Assembly (NCBI RefSeq): GCF_010078385.1
Contig: NZ_SIJC01000002.1
Location: 124,001-188,000 of the forward strand
Length of the DNA: 64,000 nucleotides
Direction: 5' to 3'
Origin: Chengkuizengella sediminis
GTDB taxonomy: Bacteria; Bacillota; Bacilli; Paenibacillales; KCTC-33759
Numbering within the stretch: the stretch's first letter is position 1; every line of letters starts with the position of its first letter. Shown here one piece after another: positions 42,026-52,269 of this stretch. The position numbers and the translations under genes were made by a program. The notes beneath the pieces were generated by a model. It made no database searches and was not told the DNA's origin. It saw only the letters and a program-made list of their open reading frames with translations.

Positions 42026-42871
42026 ATGTTCATTTCATATACTCCAAAATATCCTATATCTCTCTATATTGATTGTTTATGGCGAGTAAAAGGACAAACT
42101 GCCACAGGAAAAGAAAAAATACTTCCAACTGAACATATGGAGTTAATTATAAACTTTGGAGGTTTTCATAAAGCAATGGTTGAGCCCTCAAAGCCTATGA
42201 ACTTTCAAATCAATAAAGAAGCTTGGATTGTTGGTTTACATACACAGCATTTGTTAGTAGAATCTCTAGGGGATAGTAACATGATCGGAATTCGATTCAA
42301 ACCTGGAGGTGGGAGTGCATTTTTTAATTTCTCTATGAAGGAGTTAGAATCGAAGATCATTGACATGTCACTTATCTGGAGTTCCTTTGTAAAGGAAGCT
42401 AGGGAGAGAGTGTACGAAGAGGAAGATATAAATAAACAGTTTATCATTTTAGAAGAGCTATTATTGAAGAAATTAAAAGATAATGAAGATCGTTTTAAAA
42501 TCATAGTTCCTGCCCTGTATAAAATAAATAAAATGCAGATAGATACAACTATTCAATCCATAAGTAAAGAAATCGGAGTAAGTCAAAAACATTTAATTCA
42601 AAAATTCAACGAAAACATCGGATTAACTCCAAATAAACTTATGCGTGTACTGCGTTTTCATCAAGTATTAAACACAATTGATCCATCTAAGGATGTTTCA
42701 TGGTTAGAAATTGCTTTAACAAACCATTATTATGATCAGGCTCATTTTAATAAAGATTTTCTTGCTTTTACTGGAATGTCTCCTACTGAATATATCTCTT
42801 CAAGAAAGGAAATTTATGGAGAGCAATTACAAAAAGGGGAGGATGTCAAATTTGTGCCTCTGAACAGGTAA
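42026..42871 (+). CDS. AraC family transcriptional regulator with DUF6597-type sensor domain
   Basis: This 281-residue regulator has an N-terminal domain ('PLSLYIDCLWRVKG'-like start, 'LPTEHMELIINFGG', 'GIRFKPGGGSAFF') typical of the DUF6597 AraC group. The C-terminal helix-turn-helix includes 'QSISKEIGVSQKHLIQKFNENIGLTPNKLMRVLRF' and 'LTNHYYDQAHFNKDF', with 'GMSPTEYISSRK'. ATG 42026 follows AAGAAGGAAA. It probably controls the neighbouring SRPBCC gene, 77 bases downstream; this is inferred from position. Confidence 0.85.
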   Translation: MFISYTPKYPISLYIDCLWRVKGQTATGKEKILPTEHMELIINFGGFHKAMVEPSKPMNFQINKEAWIVGLHTQHLLVESLGDSNMIGIRFKPGGGSAFFNFSMKELESKIIDMSLIWSSFVKEARERVYEEEDINKQFIILEELLLKKLKDNEDRFKIIVPALYKINKMQIDTTIQSISKEIGVSQKHLIQKFNENIGLTPNKLMRVLRFHQVLNTIDPSKDVSWLEIALTNHYYDQAHFNKDFLAFTGMSPTEYISSRKEIYGEQLQKGEDVKFVPLNR

Positions 42872-42948
42872 AGAATTTACAATATATTTTTCAGGGGAAG
42901 ATATAAGATAATATCGTAAATGAAAAATGATTCTAGGAGGTCAAAAAA

Positions 42949-43380
42949 GTGAGCGAAGTTTTTTCTGAAAGTACAGTAGTGAAAGAAAATATAGAGAACG
43001 TGTGGCAGTTTATAATTGCTATGGAGGAAAATGCTCCTAAATGGATGCCAAATATACCTTATATGAAAAAAAATACAGCAGGACAAGTCAAAAATGGGAC
43101 AAACTTTACTTTCAAAGCAAGAGATAAGGAGCGAACATCAACGATTACACAATTTAATCCTTTTAAGAGCTTTACATTTACCTCTATTCAAGGCAAGTTT
43201 CGAGCAGATTACACATACTCTTTAACAAAACAATCAGATAACACAACAAAAGTTTCACTTGTAGCAAAATGCGAGGCATCAGGTATGGTTAAAATCATTG
43301 CGCCTTTGATAAACATCGCCATTAGAAAAGCAGATAGTGGACAGTTAAAGACTTTGAAAGATGTCATTGAAAAAACTTAA
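42949..43380 (+). CDS. SRPBCC family protein (polyketide cyclase/ligand-binding fold)
   Basis: This 143-residue START/SRPBCC-like protein has 'FSESTVVKENIENVWQFIIAMEENAPKWMPNIPYMKKN' at the N terminus. Beta strands and a C-terminal helix, 'ADSGQLKTLKDVIEKT', complete the fold. It binds small hydrophobic ligands in general, but the ligand here is not known. The GTG start follows AGGAGGTC. It is downstream of the AraC regulator gene. Confidence 0.8.
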   Translation: MSEVFSESTVVKENIENVWQFIIAMEENAPKWMPNIPYMKKNTAGQVKNGTNFTFKARDKERTSTITQFNPFKSFTFTSIQGKFRADYTYSLTKQSDNTTKVSLVAKCEASGMVKIIAPLINIAIRKADSGQLKTLKDVIEKT

Positions 43381-43416
43381 ACTAATTAACAGAAACTGGA
43401 ATAGGGGCATATAGAG

Positions 43417-43524
43417 ATGAATACAAAACCACAATTGATTTTTGATATGGGAGGGGTGTTAGTAACGAATCTAACGCCACCATTTTGGCAAGATTTATCT
43501 AGTAAGATATTTAAAAATTTATAA
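43417..43524 (+). pseudogene. Truncated HAD-superfamily hydrolase fragment
   Basis: Only 35 codons remain, beginning 'MNTKPQLIFDMGGVLVTNL', which is HAD motif 1 of the FDxGGVL type. The frame stops at TAA 43522 just after 'KIFKNL', and no later motifs follow in any frame I could see. It looks like the 5' stump of a phosphatase gene left after a deletion. Confidence 0.7.
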
Positions 43525-43585
43525 TGATAAACTTTTCATGTTATTATAGCTGTAATAGTATTTGGTTCAGAAAGGATGTTATTTA

Positions 43586-43783
43586 ATGGATAAAATGATG
43601 GACAAACTATCAATAAAGGGTTTGATAGAACAAAGTATAAATACAGATGCAAAAATCATTGCGTTAACAAAAATATTAGCTGACCAAGGTGTAATAAGTT
43701 TAGAAGAATTTAACGAAGAACATAAAAAAGTTATGGAAAAATTTGATAGTTTAATGGAAGAGTGGAATAAAACAGAAGGTTAA
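43586..43783 (+). CDS. Small helical protein of unknown function
   Basis: This 65-residue soluble protein has predicted helices throughout (MDKMMDKLSIKGLIEQ... VMEKFDSLMEEWNKTEG). I do not recognise a family. GAAAGGATG precedes ATG 43586. A hairpin follows the stop. The middle 'ILADQGVISLEEFNEEH' resembles the short N-terminal segments of nitrile-hydratase-like or NDUF-type helpers only weakly, so no function is claimed. Confidence 0.6.
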   Translation: MDKMMDKLSIKGLIEQSINTDAKIIALTKILADQGVISLEEFNEEHKKVMEKFDSLMEEWNKTEG

Positions 43784-43789
43784 TTTGCA

Positions 43790-43822
43790 GAAATCCATCA
43801 TTAGATGGATTTTATGTTTTTA
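43790..43822 (+). terminator. Hairpin terminator after the small helical protein gene
   Basis: AATCCATC-ATTA-GATGGATT is followed by a T-rich stretch. Confidence 0.65.
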
Positions 43823-43872
43823 AGGAATGGATAGAATGTATGAATTTAGTGCAACAGAGGCGTAGGCTGGTC

Positions 43873-44865
<993 letters not shown>

Positions 44866-45792
44866 ATGAAAAAAATATTATCTATTATGTTAGTAATCTC
44901 ATTATTAATTGGTCAAGGAGCTGTTTCAAATGCATCTACTAACTTGAATGCATTTGATGATAATTTATTAGTAAAAGATGTATCGAAACTATCAGGCAAA
45001 GAAATTAAACGTTTACAAGGACTAGGCTTTACATTAGAAGATATAGATCAAATGAACATTGAAGAGTATAAATTGCAAGAGGGATTATATGGTGAAGTAA
45101 TAGGAAAACAAAAAAAATGGTTTGAAGTAGATGCAAAAAATAATAAGGTTAAAGAAGTTAGTGAAAAAATTGCAAAAGATAACATAAAAAAATGGAAAGA
45201 AGAAAAGGAATTGCAAAATATAGAATTTTCAACTTTAAATGATACTATATCTGATTCAGAGCAAACATCCTGGATGTCAGTTACAACATATGTTACCAAG
45301 TATGTAGACTCAAGCGGAGATTATACTGGACAATACCGTTTTAAACATGATTTCGAATGGCTAACAACCCCATATTTCGCTTTGAGAGACGTAGTTGGAA
45401 TCTCTTATTCAGATGCTTTTACTTATAATCAAAATTCTGAATTTTTTAAATATACTTATGATCGTTATTCTGTATTTGGGAATTACCAAGATACTAAAAA
45501 TGTTACTAGTAATTCCGCAACACAAAAGTCAACTGCCGGAATCGCTTTTGAATACGATTTATTTGCTACCGACTCAATATACCAAGTACGTAATAATAGG
45601 GGATATATGTATTTCAATACGACTTTAGCTAACAACAATTTTACAACTGGAAATGTCTTTGGTCATTACGCACATACAGAGGTAGGGATTGGTAGTTTAG
45701 GTATAAGTCTTGCAACTGGACAAATGAATATATCAGGTGCTACAAAAGTAAGTAATATGGATGATACAGGTATTAGTTTTAGTACTAGATAA
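44866..45792 (+). CDS. Secreted protein of unknown function
   Basis: This 308-residue exported protein has a signal peptide (cleavage near 'VSNAST', residue 24). A charged helical region covers about 30-115 (KEVSEKIAKDNIKKWKEEKELQN). From about 125 it is a Tyr/Thr-rich, beta-looking region ('TSWMSVTTYVTKYVDSSGDYTGQYRFKHDFEWL', then 'HYAHTEVGIGSLGISLATG'). There are no cysteines in the mature part. I do not recognise a family. It has its own AGAGGAG site and terminator, in a gene-poor stretch. It could be a surface or toxin-like protein, which is not shown. Confidence 0.7.
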   Translation: MKKILSIMLVISLLIGQGAVSNASTNLNAFDDNLLVKDVSKLSGKEIKRLQGLGFTLEDIDQMNIEEYKLQEGLYGEVIGKQKKWFEVDAKNNKVKEVSEKIAKDNIKKWKEEKELQNIEFSTLNDTISDSEQTSWMSVTTYVTKYVDSSGDYTGQYRFKHDFEWLTTPYFALRDVVGISYSDAFTYNQNSEFFKYTYDRYSVFGNYQDTKNVTSNSATQKSTAGIAFEYDLFATDSIYQVRNNRGYMYFNTTLANNNFTTGNVFGHYAHTEVGIGSLGISLATGQMNISGATKVSNMDDTGISFSTR

Positions 45793-45821
45793 CCTCTAAT
45801 CCATATTCATTTATTTCAGAT

Positions 45822-45868
45822 AAAAAGACGATTTCCCTTATGTTAAGAGGGCAAATCGTCTTTTTTAT
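45822..45868 (+). terminator. Terminator between the secreted protein and M3 peptidase genes
   Basis: AAAAAGACGATTT ... AAATCGTCTTTTTT is a strong stem that can act on both convergent genes. Confidence 0.9.
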
Positions 45869-45903
45869 GAACTCACACTAGTGCTCATTACTTTTTGTGT
45901 ATA

Positions 45904-47616
45904 TTAAAGTTTTTTATCATCCACTTGATTTAACCATGTTTCAATATCACCCACTACAGACTGAACACAACCGTCTTCAAATGGTGAAATTAAATTTGCT
46001 TCTTTCACAAGTTTAATAAAAGATTTACAGCCACCCAATTTACACAAGTGCAAATAATCTTTCCAGGCTTCAGAAGGGGTTTCTTGTGCTCTTTTCCAAA
46101 ATTGTAAGGCGCAAATTTGTGCCAAAGTATAATCAATGTAATAAAAAGGAATATTGAATATATGAGATTGTTTTTGCCAAAAACCACCGTTTTCTAAATA
46201 ATGATTATCATCATATTTACGGTGTGGTAAATATAGTTTTTCAAGTTCTCTCCACTTTTCTTTTCTTTGCTGTGGTGTGGCTTCTGGATAATCGTATACA
46301 AAATGTTGGAATTCATCAACAGCTACACCGTAAGGTATAAACAAGATAGCTCCACTTAAATGAGCGAATTTGTATTTTTCTGTGTTTTCTTCAAAAAACA
46401 ATTCCATCCATGGCCATGTTAAAAACTCCATGCTCATAGAATGAATTTCACAAGCTTCAGCCGTAGGCCAGTTATATTCTGGTATATCCAAAGAACGGCT
46501 TGTATAAACTTGAAAGGCATGACCTGCTTCATGTGTTAATACATCAATGTCATCTGAAGTACCATTAAAGTTTGAAAAAATAAAAGGAGATTTAAACTCA
46601 CTAATATAAGTACAGTATCCGCCACCTGCTTTCCCTTTTTTACTTACTAAGTCCATTAACTCATTGTTGGACATGAACTGAAAGAATTCATTTGTTTCAT
46701 GGGATAGTTCTTTATACATTGTTTTACCATGATTTATAATCCATTCTGCATCTCCTTTAGGAGCAGCATTCCCAGATTTAAAGTTGAAATTCTCATCATA
46801 GTTGTATAGAGTAGGTGCTTCTATACGTTCTTGTTGTCTTTGACGAAGTTCATTTGCTATAGGTACTATAGTTTCCCTAACTTGTTTTCTAAAGTTGGAG
46901 ACCATTTTAGCATCATAATCTGTTCTCGACATTCTGTTATAACCTAACTGTGTAAAAGTATCATAACCTAAAGTTTTTGCAATTTTGGTGCGGACTTTCA
47001 CTAACTGGTCATAAATGTTATCAATCTGTTCTTCATTTTCAACAAAAAAGTCAGTTCTTGTATTTTCGGCTTTTTTTCGTAATATACGGTCTGGGGACTG
47101 GGTATACGCATTTAATTGTGTTAAGTTAAGTTCTTCCCCTTCAAAATTAATTTTTGCAGATGCAATTAACTTTACGTATTCACTAGATAATTTATTTTCT
47201 TTTTGTAAGTCCTCTATGATGTCAGGTGAAAAAGTTTTTAAACTTAGTTCTGCTAAATCAAAGAGTTGTTTTCCCCATTTTTCCTCTAACTTTTCTCGAA
47301 ATTTTGAATGAACAAGTGCATTGTAGAATTTACTAGTAATGTTTTGCATAATCGGTGTTTTTTCATCCATGAAGTCTTGTTCTTTTTTATAAAATTCATC
47401 GTTAGTATTCACAGTATGTCTTATGTAAACTAGTTGACTCATAGAATCAAATGAATTGCGGATTTCATTTATCTTTTTCATGGATTGAACTTGTTGCTCA
47501 GCATTTTCAGCTGAATTAAAGTCTTCTAATAAAACGTGAAATTGTTGTTCAATATTTTCTACATCTGGTCTTACGTATTCCATTTTTTCAAATTTAATAT
47601 TGTTTTTCACTTCCAT
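45904..47616 (-). CDS. M3 family oligoendopeptidase
   Basis: This 570-residue cytoplasmic zinc metallopeptidase of the PepF/Pz-peptidase group cleaves short peptides. The zinc motif HExxH is in 'VLTHEAGHAFQVYTSRSL' (near residue 355) with a downstream Glu in 'AEACEIHSMSMEFL'. 'GAILFIPYGVAVDEFQHFVYDYPEATPQQR' is typical of the M3B group. GGGTGG stands 5 bases before ATG 47616; a GTG at 47625 is also in frame. It is monocistronic on the minus strand. Confidence 0.93.
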   Translation of the reverse strand: MEVKNNIKFEKMEYVRPDVENIEQQFHVLLEDFNSAENAEQQVQSMKKINEIRNSFDSMSQLVYIRHTVNTNDEFYKKEQDFMDEKTPIMQNITSKFYNALVHSKFREKLEEKWGKQLFDLAELSLKTFSPDIIEDLQKENKLSSEYVKLIASAKINFEGEELNLTQLNAYTQSPDRILRKKAENTRTDFFVENEEQIDNIYDQLVKVRTKIAKTLGYDTFTQLGYNRMSRTDYDAKMVSNFRKQVRETIVPIANELRQRQQERIEAPTLYNYDENFNFKSGNAAPKGDAEWIINHGKTMYKELSHETNEFFQFMSNNELMDLVSKKGKAGGGYCTYISEFKSPFIFSNFNGTSDDIDVLTHEAGHAFQVYTSRSLDIPEYNWPTAEACEIHSMSMEFLTWPWMELFFEENTEKYKFAHLSGAILFIPYGVAVDEFQHFVYDYPEATPQQRKEKWRELEKLYLPHRKYDDNHYLENGGFWQKQSHIFNIPFYYIDYTLAQICALQFWKRAQETPSEAWKDYLHLCKLGGCKSFIKLVKEANLISPFEDGCVQSVVGDIETWLNQVDDKKL

Positions 47617-47783
47617 ACCATCCACCCATTCTATTTTAATTTAAACCTAATATATATATATTCGATAAAAGTAATCAATTCCTTTTCCATTATAAATTCT
47701 TTCTATACTAAATAACAACAACTTCCATATAATATGTCATAATATTTAAAAACACAGTATACTAAAATAAGGAGGGACAACGT

Positions 47784-48656
47784 ATGAATAAAAAAGGTTT
47801 CGATCCCAACTTCTTAGGAAATGATTACAGTATCCCAGTACCAAGGTTAATTGATCAAACAAAATTAGATGCATTAAATTGTGGTGAACTGTTTCACTAT
47901 ACACACTTTTCTTTAGTGATGAATAAAAGGCGCAGATTTCTAATTTATGGTGCTAATAATATAGACAAAAATACGATGAAAAACGTTAGGCGAAAAGATG
48001 ATTGGCATTTTTGCAATCGGATGGGTGTGGAGAATCAGATTGGAAACGAGTTTTATAGAAGTAACCCCTGGGATCGAGGACATATGGTTCGAAGAAAAGA
48101 CGTTTGCTGGGGAAGTCTAGAAGAAGCAAAACAAGCGAATTTTGATTCTTTTTGCTGGGGAAATATCGTTTTACAACACGGTGAAATTAATCAAGGGGTG
48201 TGGAATCAAATTGAAAATTGGATCTTAGAGAATGATGATAATTACTTGAAAAAACTTTCGATTTTTACAGGTCCCATTTTTACAGATCATGATAGGGAGT
48301 ATTGTGGGGAAGATAAAAAGTTAGGTTGTGGTATTCAAATACCTGCTGGTTTTTGGAAGGTTATGTTTTATGTTAATAAAAAAAAGGAAATACGTTCCTT
48401 AGCTTTTGTGGTTAAACAAGATGATTTTTGGTTTAATGAATATGGTAAGTTGTTTAAAACCATCGAAAATTATCAAGTACCACTAAGTATGATTAGCCAA
48501 ATTTCGGGTATAGAGTTTGAAGAAGTATTATATGATACGAATCCATTGTTCTTTTGGTCAAACCAGTTTACTTTTGGTAAAAATATTCATACGCCAGAGC
48601 GTTATAAAATTCGTGGTAAACAGGATTTAATTATTGAACGTGAGAAGAAAAATTAA
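47784..48656 (+). CDS. DNA/RNA non-specific endonuclease
   Basis: This 290-residue nuclease is of the NUC1/Serratia type. The catalytic block is 'NPWDRGHMVRRKDVCWG' (DRGH with general base His, near residue 98), and the metal-binding Asn region is 'FCWGNIVLQHGEINQGVWNQIENWI'. 'SIFTGPIFTDHDREYCG' and 'QIPAGFWKVMFYV' complete the family pattern. There is no signal peptide, which is unusual for a nuclease that is normally exported or paired with an inhibitor. GGAGGGA precedes ATG. No immunity gene is recognised next to it. Confidence 0.88.
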   Translation: MNKKGFDPNFLGNDYSIPVPRLIDQTKLDALNCGELFHYTHFSLVMNKRRRFLIYGANNIDKNTMKNVRRKDDWHFCNRMGVENQIGNEFYRSNPWDRGHMVRRKDVCWGSLEEAKQANFDSFCWGNIVLQHGEINQGVWNQIENWILENDDNYLKKLSIFTGPIFTDHDREYCGEDKKLGCGIQIPAGFWKVMFYVNKKKEIRSLAFVVKQDDFWFNEYGKLFKTIENYQVPLSMISQISGIEFEEVLYDTNPLFFWSNQFTFGKNIHTPERYKIRGKQDLIIEREKKN

Positions 48657-48691
48657 CGTCATGTAGAATGATTACTAGGAATGAGGAAACT

Positions 48692-49270
48692 ATGCAAGCT
48701 AATATGATTAACATAATAGGTCAAAAAGTTATTCTAAGGGATTTAGCAGAAAAAGATGTTCAAATGATATATTATTATAATTATGAAGCCGAAGATAGAG
48801 AACATTTAAAGTGGAACGGTCCTTATTACACTAGACCAAAAAAGACACTTAAACAGTTTGTGGAAGACCATAAGAATGATTTAATAAAAGTAAGGACTGT
48901 TCAACCGAGAAATATATTGGTTATAGAAGTTGATGGGAATTTAATTGGTACAGTAGGTTGGTATTGGGAGGATGAATGTACGAATTGGCTTAGTAATGGA
49001 ATTGTCATTTATGACTCTAGTTATTGGTCTGGTGGGTATGGCACAGAAGCTTTTTCTTTATGGACGGATTATATTTTTGAAAAGATGGATGTTGTAAGAG
49101 TAGGGATTTCTACTTGGTCAGGAAACGAGAGAATGATTCGCTTAGCTAGTAGGATTGGAATGATTGAGGAAGGAAGAATTAGAAAAGCTAGAATCGTAGA
49201 CGGGGATTATTATGATTCTGTTAAGATGGGGATGTTACGAGAGGAATGGGAAAAGTTGAAATTCTTATAG
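48692..49270 (+). CDS. GNAT family N-acetyltransferase (RimJ/RimL type)
   Basis: This 192-residue GCN5-like acetyltransferase starts 'IIGQKVILRDLAEKDVQMIYYY'. The acetyl-CoA region 'DSSYWSGGYGTEAFSLWTDYIFE' carries the G-x-G-x-x-A-like loop, followed by 'RVGISTWSGNERMIRLASRIGMIEEGRIRKA'. Substrate unknown. ATG 48692 follows GAGG; an earlier ATG at 48668 lies too close to the preceding stop. A short hairpin follows the stop. Confidence 0.85.
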   Translation: MQANMINIIGQKVILRDLAEKDVQMIYYYNYEAEDREHLKWNGPYYTRPKKTLKQFVEDHKNDLIKVRTVQPRNILVIEVDGNLIGTVGWYWEDECTNWLSNGIVIYDSSYWSGGYGTEAFSLWTDYIFEKMDVVRVGISTWSGNERMIRLASRIGMIEEGRIRKARIVDGDYYDSVKMGMLREEWEKLKFL

Positions 49271-49278
49271 TAAACAAT

Positions 49279-49300
49279 AATACTCCCAAGAGGGAGTATT
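49279..49300. terminator. Hairpin between convergent GNAT and paiB genes
   Basis: AATACTCCC-AAGA-GGGAGTATT is a compact perfect stem. Confidence 0.7.
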
Positions 49301-49312
49301 AAATTTGAATTT

Positions 49313-49921
49313 TTATTTCTTTAGTGTTTTCTCCATCGCATCAGCGATTTGACTAGACTCATGTTGGTTCGTTCCTCTTAATCCCATGATCGTATTTTTC
49401 CTTCTCTTAATAGGATGGTTTTGCCCCAATTTAAATTTACACTGTATATCCTTGATCAGAATTTCAAATCCCACAATATGTCTTACTAAGTTTTGGTTGT
49501 AATCTGAGGAAAAATCAGCTTTCCAATGTGTTTCAAAAGCAGATTCATATGTATTGACCATAGACTCTAGTTGTTCGATGACATGCTCGTCTTGATTTTG
49601 AATAATAAAGTCCCCATAAATATGAACGGACATATAGTTCCAAGTAGGTACTGTTTTTTCTTCATTGTACCACTGAGGGGAAATATAAGCGTGTGGTCCT
49701 TGAAAAACGATTAACACCTCTTGCCCATTTAACTCTTTCCATTGTTGATTGGCTTTTGCCATATGACCGTAACATTTCATGTTTTTTTGATCTATCAAAA
49801 AAGGTAAATGTGAAACAGTGAGCTGATCATGATTAGAAACTAACATTCCAAAACTATTTTTCTTTAAAAACTCAAAAATTTGTTCTTTATCTTGTATTTC
49901 AAAAGCTCTTGGAATATACAT
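49313..49921 (-). CDS. paiB: FMN-binding negative transcriptional regulator, PaiB family
   Basis: This 202-residue flavin-binding split-barrel protein has 'MYIPRAFEIQDKEQIFEFLKKNSFGMLVSNHD', 'SHLPFLID', 'VLIVFQGPHAYISPQWY' and 'VPTWNYMSVHIYGDF', all typical of PaiB. In B. subtilis PaiB represses degradative enzyme and sporulation genes together with the acetyltransferase PaiA. The adjacent GNAT gene is convergent, so it is not the usual paiAB operon. A downstream subtilase is a plausible target only by analogy. Confidence 0.92.
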   Translation of the reverse strand: MYIPRAFEIQDKEQIFEFLKKNSFGMLVSNHDQLTVSHLPFLIDQKNMKCYGHMAKANQQWKELNGQEVLIVFQGPHAYISPQWYNEEKTVPTWNYMSVHIYGDFIIQNQDEHVIEQLESMVNTYESAFETHWKADFSSDYNQNLVRHIVGFEILIKDIQCKFKLGQNHPIKRRKNTIMGLRGTNQHESSQIADAMEKTLKK

Positions 49922-50010
49922 CTATGCACTCTCCTAATCACAAGTTGAATTTATGTAAAATATAACAAATGGATTGGTTTTGTTCAATACTAAAGATGAT
50001 TGAAACAAAC

Positions 50011-50048
50011 AACATCCTAAGCCCAGATCAATAAGGGCTTAGGATGTT
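50011..50048. terminator. Terminator between paiB upstream region and subtilase gene
   Basis: ACATCCTAAGCCC ... GGGCTTAGGATGT is a strong perfect stem that likely ends transcription of the minus-strand subtilase gene. Confidence 0.8.
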
Positions 50049-50114
50049 TACGGATGACTTTTATAATCAAATATGATTAGGGGTTAAATATGATAGTTTA
50101 TTTAAAAACAGTCT

Positions 50115-51866
50115 TTAATCTATCGCTTGTTCTATTAAAGTGGATGCTGTACTTTGTACGATTTTGACATCATCTACTGCAGCTTCTACCAAGCTAGGAG
50201 TGCTAGCATCTGCCGCTTCGAATTGAAGCTGAACATCTTCTCCAGCATAAGCAGAAAGATCAATTGATGTTTCCGACCAAGCCGCATCTTGATCACTGGA
50301 AGTTCCTAATTCTTCAAATAAAGTTACTGTACTTCCACCTGAGCGTACGAGATTCAAACGGAAGTAGTCATCACTAGTAGCATTAGAGTAATGACTTAAG
50401 TAATAAGAGAAAGATAATGTAAGTGTGCCATCAGTTGGAAGTGAAATTGTTGGTGATACTATAGTTGTGTCTCCATTATCAATATCATTCGCACCAACAG
50501 AACTTCCTGCACTTCCTTCTGTTACAAGATCATAACTTCCACTTGGTGTTGTTCCTTGTTGTTTCGTTCCGCTGTAGCTTGTAGACTCAGGATTAGCACG
50601 CTCCCACATACCTGTTGTAGCAGTATCGCTTCCGTTAGGATCTGCAGACCATCCTTTATTCGTTTCGAAATCATCTTCAAATACTACAGTTGGATCTGGA
50701 CCGGGACCAGGGACATCCCCCCCACTTACTGCAGCAAATGCATTAACTCTTCCATGCTCCCAGTCGCTACCTGTACCAGGAATAGGATCTGCTGTACTTT
50801 CAATTCTATCGCGGATTTCAACATTTGTTAAACCTTGTGATGCAAGTAGGCCTGCTAAACCAGCTGTATGTGGTGCAGCCATAGATGTTCCGCTGATCGT
50901 ATTATATCCACCATTATTCCACGTAGAAATAATATCTTCACCAGGTGCAGCCACATCTACCCAAGATCCATAAGTAGAAAACCATGCTTTATTGTCGTTG
51001 GAATCTGTAGCAGCCACTGCTAATGAATTTGTATAGTAGGCTGGGTAATGTGGACTAGTACTTCCTGCATTACCAGCAGCACATACGACAACAACTCCAG
51101 CATTCCAAGCATAGTTAACAGCATCTTCTACTGCTGCTGAAGGAGCAGTGCTTCCAAGACTTAAGTTAATTACATCTGCACCATTATCAGCAGCATAAGT
51201 AATTCCATCTGCAACTCCTTGATTTGTTCCTGAACCAGAATTGTTCAGCACGCGTACAGCCATGATACTAACATTTGGAGCTACACCAGCAACTCCTACA
51301 CTATTATTTGTAATTGCTCCGACTGTTCCGGCTACATGTGTGCCATGACCATTTCCATCAGAAGGATCATTATCATTATCTATGAAGTCATAACCTGCGA
51401 TTACTTTCCCTTGTAAATCTTCATGATTTGCTTGAACTCCTGTGTCAATAACAGCAACGACAACAGATGAGCTACCTTGTTCGATATCCCAAGCATTCTC
51501 GGCATCCATGATTTGAGGACCATATTGGTTACTTGAATAAAGTGGATCGTTTGGAGTAAATAGAGCGTAGTATTCAACAATAGGTTCTGCATATTCTACA
51601 TCTGCTCTGTTTTTATATTGTTTTAAGGCTTTCTCAACAGATTTTCCTTTGACTTTTACAACTTCAAAACCAATTTGTTCATTTTTCTTTAAGACCTCTG
51701 CTTTTTCTTCTTGATGGATTAGTTTTTTCATCTCGTTGGAAGTTTTATCTTTGAACTTTACTATGATTGTACTGTCTTGTGAAGTAGACTCTGCTGAACT
51801 AGTAATTGAAAAAGATAGAATTAGTGCAATTGCCATAAAAACAGAAAATAATCGTTTTAATTTCAT
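50115..51866 (-). CDS. Secreted subtilisin-like serine protease with C-terminal module
   Basis: This 583-residue S8 protease has a signal peptide (1-26), an I9-type propeptide (about 30-100) and a catalytic domain. Asp141 is in 'AVIDTGVQANHEDL', His174 in 'GNGHGTHVAGTVGA', the oxyanion Asn in 'VCAAGNAGS', and Ser328 in 'SGTSMAAPHTAGL'. A Pro/Gly linker leads to a beta-rich module at about 395-575 that is highly similar to the end of the M14 peptidase (24837-26732). Both are extracellular. The start has a GGAGGGTGAG site on the minus strand. It is a degradative enzyme, possibly controlled by PaiB or post-exponential regulators. Confidence 0.94.
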   Translation of the reverse strand: MKLKRLFSVFMAIALILSFSITSSAESTSQDSTIIVKFKDKTSNEMKKLIHQEEKAEVLKKNEQIGFEVVKVKGKSVEKALKQYKNRADVEYAEPIVEYYALFTPNDPLYSSNQYGPQIMDAENAWDIEQGSSSVVVAVIDTGVQANHEDLQGKVIAGYDFIDNDNDPSDGNGHGTHVAGTVGAITNNSVGVAGVAPNVSIMAVRVLNNSGSGTNQGVADGITYAADNGADVINLSLGSTAPSAAVEDAVNYAWNAGVVVVCAAGNAGSTSPHYPAYYTNSLAVAATDSNDNKAWFSTYGSWVDVAAPGEDIISTWNNGGYNTISGTSMAAPHTAGLAGLLASQGLTNVEIRDRIESTADPIPGTGSDWEHGRVNAFAAVSGGDVPGPGPDPTVVFEDDFETNKGWSADPNGSDTATTGMWERANPESTSYSGTKQQGTTPSGSYDLVTEGSAGSSVGANDIDNGDTTIVSPTISLPTDGTLTLSFSYYLSHYSNATSDDYFRLNLVRSGGSTVTLFEELGTSSDQDAAWSETSIDLSAYAGEDVQLQFEAADASTPSLVEAAVDDVKIVQSTASTLIEQAID

Positions 51867-52269
51867 TGCTCACCCTCCGATAATTTTTTTGTTACAAAAG
51901 CCATCACCTAATTTCTTTTAACTATCAAATTATCCCCTAAGTCATACTTTACAGAATATTCTGAATTTTGTAAATATATAACATAAAAGTTTATATTATC
52001 AATTTTTATGAAATTGAAACATTTCCTTTGTTTATCATGAATATCAATTATAGTTTAATTAAAAATTATGCATGTTAATAGAGCATCTAACTAACACATA
52101 ACCATTTTAACACGTTAAATTGGTAATAAAAATAAAAAATGAAACATATTTCTATTTTTATTTTTTTCCTATATAATAGAGTTGTATAAATTAATTTAAT
52201 ACATCTGTTATGGAAGCGCATACAAGATAAATATAACCTTTGTATCCAATGGAATAAGGAGGAATTTTT
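51867..52269. other. AT-rich intergenic region between subtilase and thiolase genes
   Basis: About 400 bases hold two divergent promoters but no gene. TATAAT occurs at about 52172-52177 before the thiolase gene, without a clear minus-35 partner. Confidence 0.45.
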
